64,000 bases of DNA from Rutidosis leptorrhynchoides. Taxonomy: Eukaryota; Streptophyta; Magnoliopsida; Asterales; Asteraceae. Under the pieces are notes generated by a model. It was given only the letters and a program-made list of their open reading frames with translations. It ran no database searches and was not told the origin of the DNA. Every line of letters begins with the position of its first letter. Position 1 is the stretch's first letter. The stretch is from assembly GCF_046630445.1 (NCBI RefSeq), contig NC_092337.1:187060501-187124500 (forward strand), in the 5' to 3' direction. The position numbers and the translations under genes were made by a program. Below, in pieces: positions 1 to 9,874 of the stretch.

Positions 1-3000
1 ATTACCACAAGAAGTGGTACAACACTTAAACCACCTGAAATACCTGTAACTTCTGATGAAATTATTCCTACTCCACAAGAACCACAACCTGATCAAGATA
101 AGGAAAAAGAACCGGTAGTTGAAAAGGTTAATGAAGATAACACAGTTAAGGATAAACCTTATGTTAAACCATACCAACCACCACTTCCTTACCCGAGTAA
201 AATGAAGAAAGAAAAACTTGAAGCCGAGCAATCCAAATTCTTGGATATGTTTAAACAGATAAATGTAAATCTTCCTTTCATTGATGTAATTTCAGGAATG
301 CCTAGATATGCTAAATTCTTGAAAGATCTAATCACGAATAGAAAGAAAATGGAAGAACTCTCGGCTGTTACTATGAATGCTAATTGTTCAGCAGTGCTGT
401 TGAATAAGATACCAGAAAAACTATCTGATCCAGGAAGTTTCACAATTCCATGTTTTCTGGGTAGTCTTAGTTCAATAGAAGCATTGGCAGACTTAGGTGC
501 TAGTATAAATCTAATGCCGTATTCACTATACGCTAAACTAGACCTTGGAGAATTAAAACCAACCAGAATAAGCATACAACTAGCCGATAGATCAATAAAA
601 TATCCTAGAGGGATAATGGAGAACATGCTAGTTAAAGTTGGTACTTTAGTATTTCCAGTAGATTTTGTTGTTTTGGACATGGAAGAAGATTCTCAAGTTC
701 CTCTCATATTAGGAAGACCATTCTTAAACACGGCTAAAGCAATGATAGACGTGTTCGGTAAGAAACTGACCCTAAGTATAGAGGATGAGAGTGTTACCTT
801 TTCAGTTGATAGAGCAATGCAACAACCACAATCTGCAGATGATACATGTTATTATATTCAAACTATAGATGCACATGCAGAATTATTAGAAGAATTTCCA
901 GAATTACAAGGAACAGGAGAATGTTCTTTAGGAGAAGGTAATGAACCAATTGATGAAGCTGAAATGTTAGCTACACTTATAGCTAATGGATATGAACCAA
1001 CAACAGAAGAAATTCAAATGCTAAAAGAAGAAGACAGATATCGATATAAATCATCGATAGAAGAACCTCCGAAATTAGAGTTAAAGCCACTTCCAAACCA
1101 TTTGGAATACGCCTATTTACATGGTGAATCTGAATTACCTGTAATAATATCGTCTTCTCTTACTGAAAATGAGAAATCACAACTCATTTCTGTGTTGAAA
1201 GCTCATAAACCAGCTATTGCATGGAAGATTCATGATATTAAAGGAATAAGTCCTTCGTATTGCACACATAAAATCCTTATGGAAGAAGGTCATAAAACGT
1301 ATGTGCAACGTCAACAAAGACTAAATCCTAATATGCAAGATGTAGTTAAGAAAGAGATTATTAAACTGCTAGATGCAGGTTTAATTTATCCAATCTCTGA
1401 TAGTCCATGGGTAAGCCCAGTTCAATGCGTGCCTAAGAAGGGTGGCATGACTGTCATCACAAATGAGAAAAATGAGCTTATTCCTACTAGGACTGTAACA
1501 GGATGGCGTGTATGTATTGATTATAGAAAATTAAATGACGCCACCAGAAAAGATCACTTTCCCTTACCTTTCATAGATCAAATGTTGGAAAGATTAGCCG
1601 GAAATAGTTACTATTGTTTTCTAGATGGGTTTTCCGGATATTTTCAAATTCCAATAGCACCCGAAGATCAAGAGAAAACCACATTCACGTGCCCTTATGG
1701 TACTTTTGCTTACAAAAGAATGCCATTTGGACTTTGCAACGCCCCTGCAACCTTTCAAAGGTGTATGATGGCGATTTTTCACGACATGATAGAAGAATGC
1801 ATGGAAGTATTCATGGATGACTTTTCAGTCTTCGGTGATACATTTAAATCATGTCTAGTTAATCTGGAACGAATGCTAATTAGATGCGAAAAATCAAATC
1901 TAGTACTTAATTGGGAGAAATGCCATTTCATGGTTAAAGAAGGCATCGTTCTTGGACATAAAATTTCAAAAGAAGGAATTGAAGTGGATAGAGCTAAAGT
2001 AGATGTAATTGCTAAACTTCCACATCCCACCAATGTTAGAGGAGTTAGGAGTTTTCTAGGGCATGCCGGTTTTTACCGACGTTTCATAAAAGATTTTTCT
2101 AAAATTGCCACTCCTATGAATAAACTCCTAGAAAAGGATGCGCCATTCATCTTTTCAGATGAGTGTATCAAATCTTTTAACATTCTTAAAGAAAAACTCA
2201 CTAATGCACCGATCATGATAACACCAAATTGGAATCTACCATTTGAACTAATGTGCGATGCAAGTGATTTTGCAATGGGAGCCGTTTTAGGACAAAGGAT
2301 TGAAAAACGATTTCAACCTATATATTATGCTAGTAAGACGTTACAAGGAGCACAAACAAACTATACAACTACTGAAAAAGAACTCCTTGCTATTGTCTTT
2401 GCTTTTGACAAATTTCGATCATATCTCGTTCTAGCAAAAACGGTGGTCTATACCGACCATTCTGCTCTTAGATACCTATTTTCAAAACAAGATGCTAAAC
2501 CAAGATTAATCCGTTGGATCTTACTCTTACAAGAGTTTGATATTGAAATCCGAGATAAAAGAGGAGCAGAAAATCTCGCCGCTGATCATCTTTCTCGTCT
2601 TGAAAATCCCGAATTAGAAGTTCTGAATGAATCGGCCATAAAAGACAACTTTCCTGATGAATATCTATTGAAGATAGATTATAAAGAAATCCCATGGTTT
2701 GCAGACTATGCAAACTACTTAGTTTGTGGATTCCTTGAAAAAGGATTATCGTACCAAAGACGAAAGAAATTCTTCAGTGATATAAAACACTATTTCTGGG
2801 AAGATCCACATCTGTTTAAAAGTTGTCCCGATGGAATAATACGCCGATGCGTATTTGGAGATGAAGCTAGTAAAATTTTAAACCATTGTCACACAGGACC
2901 AACAGGAGGGCATTATGGGCCTCAACTAACAGCAAGAAAAGTTTATGAAGCTGGATTCTATTGGCCTACAATTTACAAAGACGCACACCTTCTTTGCAAA

Positions 3001-3984
3001 TCCTGTGATGCATGTCAAAGGGCCGGAAAAATAAGTCAACGTGATGAAATGCCACAAAATGTCATCCAAGTATGTGAAGTATTTGACATTTGGGGTATTG
3101 ACTTTATGGGTCCATTTCCAAAATCTCATAATAATCTATATATACTCGTAGCCATTGATTATGTATCTAAATGGGCGGAAGCACAAGCTCTCCCAACTAA
3201 CGATGCACGAGTTGTAGTCAACTTTTTAAAACGTCTTTTTGCAAGGTTTGGAACACCGAAAGCTTTAATAAGTGATCGGGGTACTCATTTCTGTAATAAT
3301 CAACTTGAGAAAGTTCTTAAAAGATATGGAGTAACTCATAAAATCTCCACCGCATATCATCCACAAACAAGTGGACAAGTTGAAAATACCAACCGAGCTT
3401 TAAAACGTATTCTAGAGAAAACCGTAGGATCAAATCCGAAGGAGTGGTCCATTAAATTGGAAGATGCACTCTGGGCTTTTAGAACAGCCTACAAAACTCC
3501 AATTGGAACCACACCTTTTAGACTTGTTTATGGAAAAGCATGTCATCTTCCAGTAGAAATTGAACACAAAGCATTTTGGGCTTTGAAGACATGTAATCTT
3601 GATTTACATGAAGCCGGACGTCTACGATTAAGTCAACTAAACGAATTAGAAGAATTAAGACATGAAGCATACGATAATTCGTTAATCTATAAAGAAAGAA
3701 CGAAGAAATGGCATGATAAAAGAATCAGAAGTTCAAAAGAATTTAAAGAAGGAGACAGAGTTCTTCTTTTCAATTCACGATTCAAGCTATTTCCTGGAAA
3801 ATTGAAATCAAGATGGTCTGGACCATTCATAGTCAAAAGAGTTTTCCCATACGGAACGATAGAATTAATAAATTCAAATGGGATTGAATTTAAAGTTAAT
3901 GGTCACAGAGTTAAACATTACATACATGGTCCGATGGAAGTCGACAACGAAGTTAATCACAATTTCGACACCACAGCTAACTAA
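1..3984 (+). CDS. Athila gag-pol polyprotein (C-terminal 1327 residues)
   Basis: Polyprotein that makes the element's DNA copy and inserts it. The frame is open from base 1 to TAA at 3982-3984. Visible in order: proline-rich gag tail, aspartic protease with DLGAS near nt 493-510, reverse transcriptase with the catalytic FMDD motif near nt 1812, RNase H ([11 protein letters not shown] near nt 2450), then integrase. The integrase has an HHCC zinc domain (nt 2885-3015) and a D-D-E core: D in GIDFMG near 3095, D in ISDRG near 3271, E in QVENTNR near 3377. No stop, frameshift or missing catalytic residue is seen. About 14 residues differ from copy B over 1260. The true start is outside the window. 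Expression as a single fused gag-pol frame is seen in copy B. Confidence 0.95.
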   Translation: MTTRSGTTLKPPEIPVTSDEIIPTPQEPQPDQDKEKEPVVEKVNEDNTVKDKPYVKPYQPPLPYPSKMKKEKLEAEQSKFLDMFKQINVNLPFIDVISGMPRYAKFLKDLITNRKKMEELSAVTMNANCSAVLLNKIPEKLSDPGSFTIPCFLGSLSSIEALADLGASINLMPYSLYAKLDLGELKPTRISIQLADRSIKYPRGIMENMLVKVGTLVFPVDFVVLDMEEDSQVPLILGRPFLNTAKAMIDVFGKKLTLSIEDESVTFSVDRAMQQPQSADDTCYYIQTIDAHAELLEEFPELQGTGECSLGEGNEPIDEAEMLATLIANGYEPTTEEIQMLKEEDRYRYKSSIEEPPKLELKPLPNHLEYAYLHGESELPVIISSSLTENEKSQLISVLKAHKPAIAWKIHDIKGISPSYCTHKILMEEGHKTYVQRQQRLNPNMQDVVKKEIIKLLDAGLIYPISDSPWVSPVQCVPKKGGMTVITNEKNELIPTRTVTGWRVCIDYRKLNDATRKDHFPLPFIDQMLERLAGNSYYCFLDGFSGYFQIPIAPEDQEKTTFTCPYGTFAYKRMPFGLCNAPATFQRCMMAIFHDMIEECMEVFMDDFSVFGDTFKSCLVNLERMLIRCEKSNLVLNWEKCHFMVKEGIVLGHKISKEGIEVDRAKVDVIAKLPHPTNVRGVRSFLGHAGFYRRFIKDFSKIATPMNKLLEKDAPFIFSDECIKSFNILKEKLTNAPIMITPNWNLPFELMCDASDFAMGAVLGQRIEKRFQPIYYASKTLQGAQTNYTTTEKELLAIVFAFDKFRSYLVLAKTVVYTDHSALRYLFSKQDAKPRLIRWILLLQEFDIEIRDKRGAENLAADHLSRLENPELEVLNESAIKDNFPDEYLLKIDYKEIPWFADYANYLVCGFLEKGLSYQRRKKFFSDIKHYFWEDPHLFKSCPDGIIRRCVFGDEASKILNHCHTGPTGGHYGPQLTARKVYEAGFYWPTIYKDAHLLCKSCDACQRAGKISQRDEMPQNVIQVCEVFDIWGIDFMGPFPKSHNNLYILVAIDYVSKWAEAQALPTNDARVVVNFLKRLFARFGTPKALISDRGTHFCNNQLEKVLKRYGVTHKISTAYHPQTSGQVENTNRALKRILEKTVGSNPKEWSIKLEDALWAFRTAYKTPIGTTPFRLVYGKACHLPVEIEHKAFWALKTCNLDLHEAGRLRLSQLNELEELRHEAYDNSLIYKERTKKWHDKRIRSSKEFKEGDRVLLFNSRFKLFPGKLKSRWSGPFIVKRVFPYGTIELINSNGIEFKVNGHRVKHYIHGPMEVDNEVNHNFDTTAN

Positions 3985-4156
3985 GTGTGGGGAGAATCAA
4001 GTCTTTAAAGGATAATATGTATTTCTGTTAGAGTTAGATTGTCTGTTTTCGTGTAGTTCTCGAAAATGGAACACGTATGGTCTTTCCCTAGCAGACCCTA
4101 AAGAACTAGTCTTCTCCCCCCATTCTGAATTTTTATTTTTTTTAGGTTTTTACGAA

Positions 4157-4573
4157 ATGAAGACTGCCTGTGAACTAAACCATGGTCTAATGCTACACGC
4201 TTTGATCACTAAACGTAATAATGACATACTACCGAGTGAATTAGTATCAGTAATCAGAGAAAGAATGGACGGAGTTAGAAAAGGATCCAGATGCGAAGAT
4301 AATAAGTTACAATTTGGTAAAGGAAAATCAAAATCCGCAGCGAAAAGAAGAGCACGACACCTAGAACGATGTCACAAATGCGGAAAATGGTCACATGGAG
4401 GTAAATGTTCAAATAATCAAACCTATTCAAATACCGAATTTGTTACTTTATGCAGAGATGGACCGTTCATATGTTTAGAAGAAAAGACAATGAATGCTCG
4501 AGGTTACGCCTATGCAGCCATGGAAAACCAATTAAACCGACTATCTTATGAATATAATAGATCATATAACTAA
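4157..4573 (+). CDS. Accessory ORF between pol and env, zinc-knuckle-like, function unknown
   Basis: A 138-residue ORF starting 172 nt after the gag-pol stop, with its own ATG. I do not recognise it as a named family. Visible: a basic centre (KRRARHLER) and a CHKCGKWSHGGKC motif (C-x2-C-x4-H-x3-C), close to but not identical to the retroviral CCHC knuckle. Further cysteines lie downstream (TLCRDGPFICLEE). The ends are not hydrophobic. Copy G (44023-44439) has an ORF of exactly the same length with about 22 differences, many conservative, and every knuckle residue kept. That argues for a translated protein. A nucleic-acid-binding role is inference from the knuckle and basic patch. Confidence 0.7.
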   Translation: MKTACELNHGLMLHALITKRNNDILPSELVSVIRERMDGVRKGSRCEDNKLQFGKGKSKSAAKRRARHLERCHKCGKWSHGGKCSNNQTYSNTEFVTLCRDGPFICLEEKTMNARGYAYAAMENQLNRLSYEYNRSYN

Positions 4574-5521
4574 GAAATCTATTTCACAGGTATGTCTGTA
4601 CAGTTTTTATTTTTATTTTTATTTTTAACCTTTTGATAATAAACGCTAATTTGTTCGCTAAAAAGTATTAAATTGGTATTAAATAAAATTAGGTTTGGCG
4701 ACCGAAATTATTGATATCGTTCAAAAATTTATTACATCACTGCGAAATTTAACGTTTATTCTTAAGGTATAAATATCTTTAATCAATCAACCCAAAATAT
4801 TTCAAAAATTCGTCATGAGTTAAATTAGGTCTTGGAACCGAAATTACTTTACCGAAAAGAGGGGCGCATATTTTTGATAATATTTGATTGATTAAAGTGA
4901 GATAAAAAGACAAAAAGATTTTTAATTTTTTTTACCATGTTTTTAAAATTAATATTTAAATCTTAAATTAATATTGTAAACTTTGTAAAAACAATATATT
5001 TAAAATTATAAATATTTGAAAAATTAATATAAGTTTGATATGAATTTATGAATTTTTAAATTAAGTTTGGTGTGAATTTTTAATTTTTAAAATATGAAAT
5101 TTTAACTTTATGCATTTCAAATTTTAAGTTTGGTGTGATTATTTTTTTTTTTATTAATTTTGAATTTTATATTTAAGTTGTGTGAATTTAAAAACAAAAA
5201 TTTACTTTATCTCATTAAGTTAAGAATATGATTTTTAAAATTCGTCGTAAGTTGAAGACTTGGTCTTTGAACCGAAATTGCTTTACCCGAGGGAGGGACG
5301 AGAACTTTTATTATCATTATTTTTAATCTTATTGATTTAAAGTATGCCAAAAACATTAAAAAACCCAAAAATCTTAGCTTTTAAAACAATCGCTACAAAA
5401 AGACAAATTTTAAAATTTTGTCGAGGGACGGACTAGGACATCGATCCGAAACGACCTCGTCCTAAATAACAAGGGAAACAAAATTTTAAAATTAATTTCT
5501 AAATTGTTTTATAAGTTAAAG

Positions 5522-5558
<37 letters not shown>

Positions 5559-5774
5559 TAAACTCCGCGACTCGCGGAGTTTGCAGGCAAAACCTCCGCG
5601 ACTCGCGGAGGGTCCAAAACCCAGAAAAAAAAAATAAAAGAGCTGCTCGATCAGTACACTCAACAACACAAAAACAACCCGAAAAATACTGCGAAAAACC
5701 CACGAAAACCACCGAAAATCACCCCCAAAAATCTCAATTTTTAACCGTTAATCACCAAATTTTTTGCTAAAATC
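4574..5774 (+). other. Athila A pol-env spacer, non-coding
   Basis: About 1.2 kb of AT-rich sequence without a convincing ORF. It holds three diverged copies of a motif around ACCGAAATT (4689-4719, 4809-4866, 5241-5302), two AAGTTTGGTGTG motifs near 5062 and 5122, a run of 29 A (5527-5555) and the paired GC-rich palindromes at 5563-5610. The 88-aa ORF at 5504-5770 starts in the poly-A stretch and is not conserved in copy G, so it is left out. Confidence 0.75.
5563..5610. promoter_or_regulatory. Paired GC-rich palindromes upstream of env exon 1 (copy A)
   Basis: Two perfect copies of CTCCGCGACTCGCGGAG at 5563-5579 and 5594-5610. Each is an 8-bp inverted arm around one central base. The first extends to 11-bp arms with flanking AAA/TTT, the second to 9-bp arms. 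They lie about 165 bp upstream of the ATG of env exon 1 (5775), with a weak AATAAAAG at 5633-5640 between. The same pair sits just upstream of the TATA box in the LTRs, so a promoter or RNA-pairing role is plausible. The role is inference. Confidence 0.6.
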
Positions 5775-7798
5775 ATGTTGAGAAGGATGATATCTAAGAA
5801 CTACTCAAGAAAAAAGGTAAATTTCTACACCTAAACACCATTTAATTCGAATTTTAGTGTTCTTGAGCTATTTTTTCCCCAATTTGATTTTGATGCTTTT
5901 TAGTGTAATTAGACTTAAATTGTTTATGTATTATGCTTGTATAACCTAGATTGATGCTGTTTAACATGATTAGAAGCCGTAAACTTCAAATTTTGAATAA
6001 TCTAGGGTTTGTGTTCTTGAGCAATTTGGGGCTTTTTGATATAAACAGGTTATGGCCGATTTTTGTCATGAATTGTTGCTAAATTGAGTAGTATAACATG
6101 TCTAGGTAGTTAAATGATCCAAACTTTGAGCCTAAACATGATTTTGAGAATTAAAGTGGACTTTTTCAAGTCCAAAATTCATGAACTTGATTTTTGAAAG
6201 ATAATGCCATTTGAGACTTGTTTATTTGCTAGTAATGATTATTTTGACATGTTATTTGAGTTGAATGCTTATGAACTTGGCGAAAATTTTCGTATATGCT
6301 TATTTGAAAAAGTGTAGATTTGATAAAAATGTGAAAATAAGCTTAAGTTTGATATAAATTGATAATGTCATTGTAATTATTTTGATTGATGATTTTGCTG
6401 ACACTAATGCATATTTGGATGCACAAAATTTGTGTTTGATGTGTTTTGCAGAATGAAAGGGGTGAATCTTCATCCCAAGCCCGCCATGCTCCTGCTGAGA
6501 ACTTGGAACAACAGGAGGTAGATAACTACTACAAGCAGGATGTACCTCATCCAGTCATGACCTTTTCAGATATGCACTTGGAACAGTTGCACCCGAACCT
6601 GCGATTTGACAGACTTTGGATAGATTATCCAAAATATCAACGGGGTTTGCATACTCTTCATTCCAAGGTTGTTGAGGTACCGAGGGTCATAGAATGGGGA
6701 CCCTTGGAAGCTGTAGAATTGGCCGGGCCAATTAGGGAATTACTGGTACAGAGGTATGGTAATTCTTCTTTTAATGACTGGATATGTTTATTCACCATAC
6801 GCAGACCTGTATATAAAGTATGGTGTGAAGAGTTGTTATGTAGTATAGAGTTGAATGATCGGGTAGCTAGTTTAACCGATCGTTCTTTTATTAGATTTTT
6901 GTTAGGCGGTTCGATGCGCCACATGTCTTTACTGGACATGGCTCAGGCTTTACGTATATATACGCCTGAGGAGTTAGCGTCTGCCGATTGTAGAGGATTG
7001 ATACTAAACGGTAGAAAGATAGATGAGAATTTTGATACACACGGTGTGTGGAGTCAAATGACAAGCCATCACCGTTTCAAAGGGGGAAACTACTCTTATT
7101 TGGATATAGATAGAGCCGAATTAAGAGTAATACATAGGTTTTTAGCTAATTCGATTACACAAAGGGGTAAAAACAAAGAAAAGGTAAATGAACAAGATTT
7201 GTTTTACCATATGTGTATTCGAGACCCACACAGCGCTGTAAGTATACCATATTGTGTGGGTTATTATTTATCAGCTATGGTTCGGGGGATGCGTCCACAT
7301 AGCATAATAGGAGGTGGTATTTTTATTACTTTGATTGGTGAATATCTCGGTGTGGATATAAGTCGGGGGGGATTATTAGTAGAAGAGCCGGAACCCCGCG
7401 ACACTATAGGTTTAAATATATACCATGGTGCGAAAGTTTTGAAGCGGCGAAATAACGCCGCAGTACGATACAATGGTAGACATCCACAGGTAGAGAGAAA
7501 CCAGGAACAAGGTAATGTAGGAGGGGGGAATGAGATGCAAGAAATGCATAGGTTTATAGCTTCTCAGGAATACGAAAATGCTAGACAGAGAGCATTTGAA
7601 GATTGGCAAGTTCATCAGAACCAGATCATAGCGCATTGCCAACATATAGGTAGAAACTATATTCCTACACCGAAACCCGTCTTCCCTCCTTGGTCGATAG
7701 AGATGCAGCCACCATATCCTACGTATGACCCTGCCGAAGCATTCTATAGCACTTATGGTTATGCGTGGAACCCCTATTGGTACCAATATCATCCTTAG
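5775..7798 (+). CDS. Spliced Athila ORF1/envelope-like gene, join(5775..5816,6452..7798)
   Basis: Exon 2 encodes a 448-residue protein resembling the Athila ORF1 family, sometimes called envelope-like. Recognisable stretches are NLRFDRLWIDYPKYQ, RPIRELL-type and a VGYYLSAMVRGM-GGGIFITLI segment, with a Tyr/Pro-rich C terminus. The open frame has no ATG at its conserved start: an in-frame TGA lies at 6437-6439 and the next ATG is about 40 residues in. A canonical acceptor (TTTTGCAG) ends at 6451. An upstream exon with ATG at 5775 ends before GTAAAT at 5817, encodes 14 mostly basic residues and joins in phase 0. Copy G has the same arrangement. I see no clear signal peptide or strong membrane anchor, so envelope function is only an analogy. 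Splicing of plant env-class ORFs is known from barley Bagy-2. Confidence 0.75.
5817..6451 (+). other. Predicted intron of the Athila A env-like gene
   Basis: A 635-nt AT-rich segment from GTAAATTT (donor) to TTTTGCAG (acceptor). Plausible branch-point sequences (CTGAC, CTAAT) lie about 50 nt before the acceptor. The copy G counterpart is 633 nt with the same donor and acceptor. It joins exons in phase 0 in both copies. Predicted only; no transcript evidence. Confidence 0.7.
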
Positions 7799-9874
7799 TT
7801 TACTTTATATTTTTTTTTATTATTTTGTAAATTGTAATTATTGATGCATTTAATATTTTTGTTAATATTGTAATCATTTTTATAATTATCTAACTTTTAT
7901 TCTTAGATTTTAATAATTTTTGAATGTGGGGTAATAAACCAAACTTCAAAAATATGTATATATGTTTGCAGTTTATCTTATGTACACAACAGGGTAAAAC
8001 AACGCATTTTCAAAGACTGGCATTAAGTTCAGCAAAAGCAATTAATTTTGACGACAAGATGCAAAATATATGTGAAATAACAACAAGACGGAATGAACAA
8101 ATGATGTGCACCATTTATCATTCAGCAAACAAACGCCAATATATTTGGAAACTTTGGTAAAAATTTAATCATTTTCACACAAATCACCCTCAATAATTTA
8201 AATTGTTACTGATTTCTTGCAAATGAGGGCATTGCAAGATCTTAAGTGTGGGAAGGGGTTAAATTCTTTCGGATTTTAAAATTTTTATATTAAACACTTG
8301 GTTACCATTAAAAATACTAGTAAAGCAGTAGTTGTATTAGAATCTAGTGCTCTCTGATAAAAAAGAACAGCCCTAGTCTTATATACTGACTACCCAATTC
8401 TAGTAAAAATTTTCAATTAAATGAATTCAAAATCATGTTTATACATATTTATGAACGATAAAACTAGGTTTTAACACCGAAATTATTGTTACCTCAGAAA
8501 GGACATAAATTGAGAAACAAACTAAAATGTTAAAATTCATTTAAAATGGAATAAAGGACGATAAAAAGAAAAATAAAAAGCCAAGTGTGGGAAAATTTAC
8601 CAAGTTATTTTAAACATATGTCACATATATCTGTAACAAATAACTGAAAATACTTTTGCTTTGGACTAAACTAAACTGTTTTACCCAATGAAAGAAAAGA
8701 AGAGATGGATCTACACGATGAATCAATTCCATCATTAAAAGGAAGTAAAGTCTTCCGAAAAAGACACGCACTTCTTGATTTAGGTCAAGAAGTTGTCGTC
8801 CAGACCAGCTGTAGGTTGACGAAAAATCTAGAAAAGTCATTTCTAAAATCAGCAGGAAATCCACGGACCTCAGCATTAAACAGGGTCGCCAAGTGGTCAG
8901 ATTTATCCTAACCATGAGAAGGATTTATCTCGTACAATGGGGGGCACCGTGCAAATTAGCTTGATAAGACTAATGAATCAGATCCCCAGAAAGGATAATC
9001 TCCTTAAAGATTAAAAATCAGCTTTTAAGACTGATATTACTCAATCCTAGAGATTGACCTTAAAGATTGAGAATTACAAACTCATGGAATTCAATGATAT
9101 CTAAACTCGAGCTTAAACGAGAAAATATTTTGATCAAAATTACAAACCGATTTGTTTTCTGAAAACCCTATTTTCAATGCGTTCATTACCATTGAACGTA
9201 AAATCCTAGGAATTCACCTGGAATTCATTAGGTCACCTGAACTAAATCGGGTGTCAACCGTAAGAACGGTGGTTGCATAGCATGGTCAAAGACAGGACCT
9301 TGTGCCAGACCGAAAAATTATAAGGGTGAGCTTTACTATTGCTCCTACCAAGGATAGTAATTGCGTCCGACACGTTATAGACCATAATCAAAAGCATGTC
9401 ACAGGACATTGCCTTAAACAGTTGCTTGTTCAACGCTTTCCTTTACAACCGGACGGTAGTTTGCCGAAAGGTAATATACGGAACAAGTAAACTGGACGTG
9501 TTGCTTTCCAAATACAAGGTTAGCAAGTGGGTGACACAAAACCGCAAGTTTTGAGCTAAAATTTTCAAATCTGAAACCCACCAAACCCACAAAAATATTT
9601 TGCAAACACCGGTAAAGGGTTATTCCGGAAAACTTATCTAGGGTAAAAACTAGATTTAATTTTCAAAAGATCAAATGTTTTCATAAAGATCCAATTTCCT
9701 TAATGGATCTAAATTTTTATAGTCATGTGGGACTGTAAACCATATCGTTACTACCATTGTTTATACCGCCGTATAGAAATCACTGATGTACAAAGTGTGA
9801 AGAATAAAGAAGTGATTCTAGTATTTCAAGACGATATTGCTTGAGGACAAGCAACGCTCAAGTGTGGGAATATT
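7799..9874 (+). other. Athila A 3' untranslated region with polypurine tract
   Basis: About 2.1 kb between the env-like stop and the 3' LTR, well matched in copy G (47609-49703). It carries AAGTGTGGG-type motifs near 8245, 8583 and 9861. The last, AGTGTGGGAATATT directly before the LTR, is the polypurine tract that primes plus-strand synthesis. A fourth ACCGAAATT motif lies at 8461-8504. A 68-codon ORF at 8705-8911 is open here but has two stops in copy G, so I do not call it a gene. Nothing else coding is seen. Confidence 0.75.

Noticed and set aside
189..680. 163-codon ORF antisense to the protease (also at 15184-15675 and 40057-40311)
   Set aside because: Exact shadow of gag-pol coding sequence on the other strand; no features of its own.
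5504..5770. 88-codon ORF through the poly-A stretch of the spacer
   Set aside because: Its lysine run is just the 29-A tract, and copy G has no equivalent frame.
7924..8160. 78-codon ORF just downstream of the env-like gene
   Set aside because: Frame not maintained in copy G; composition like the surrounding untranslated DNA.
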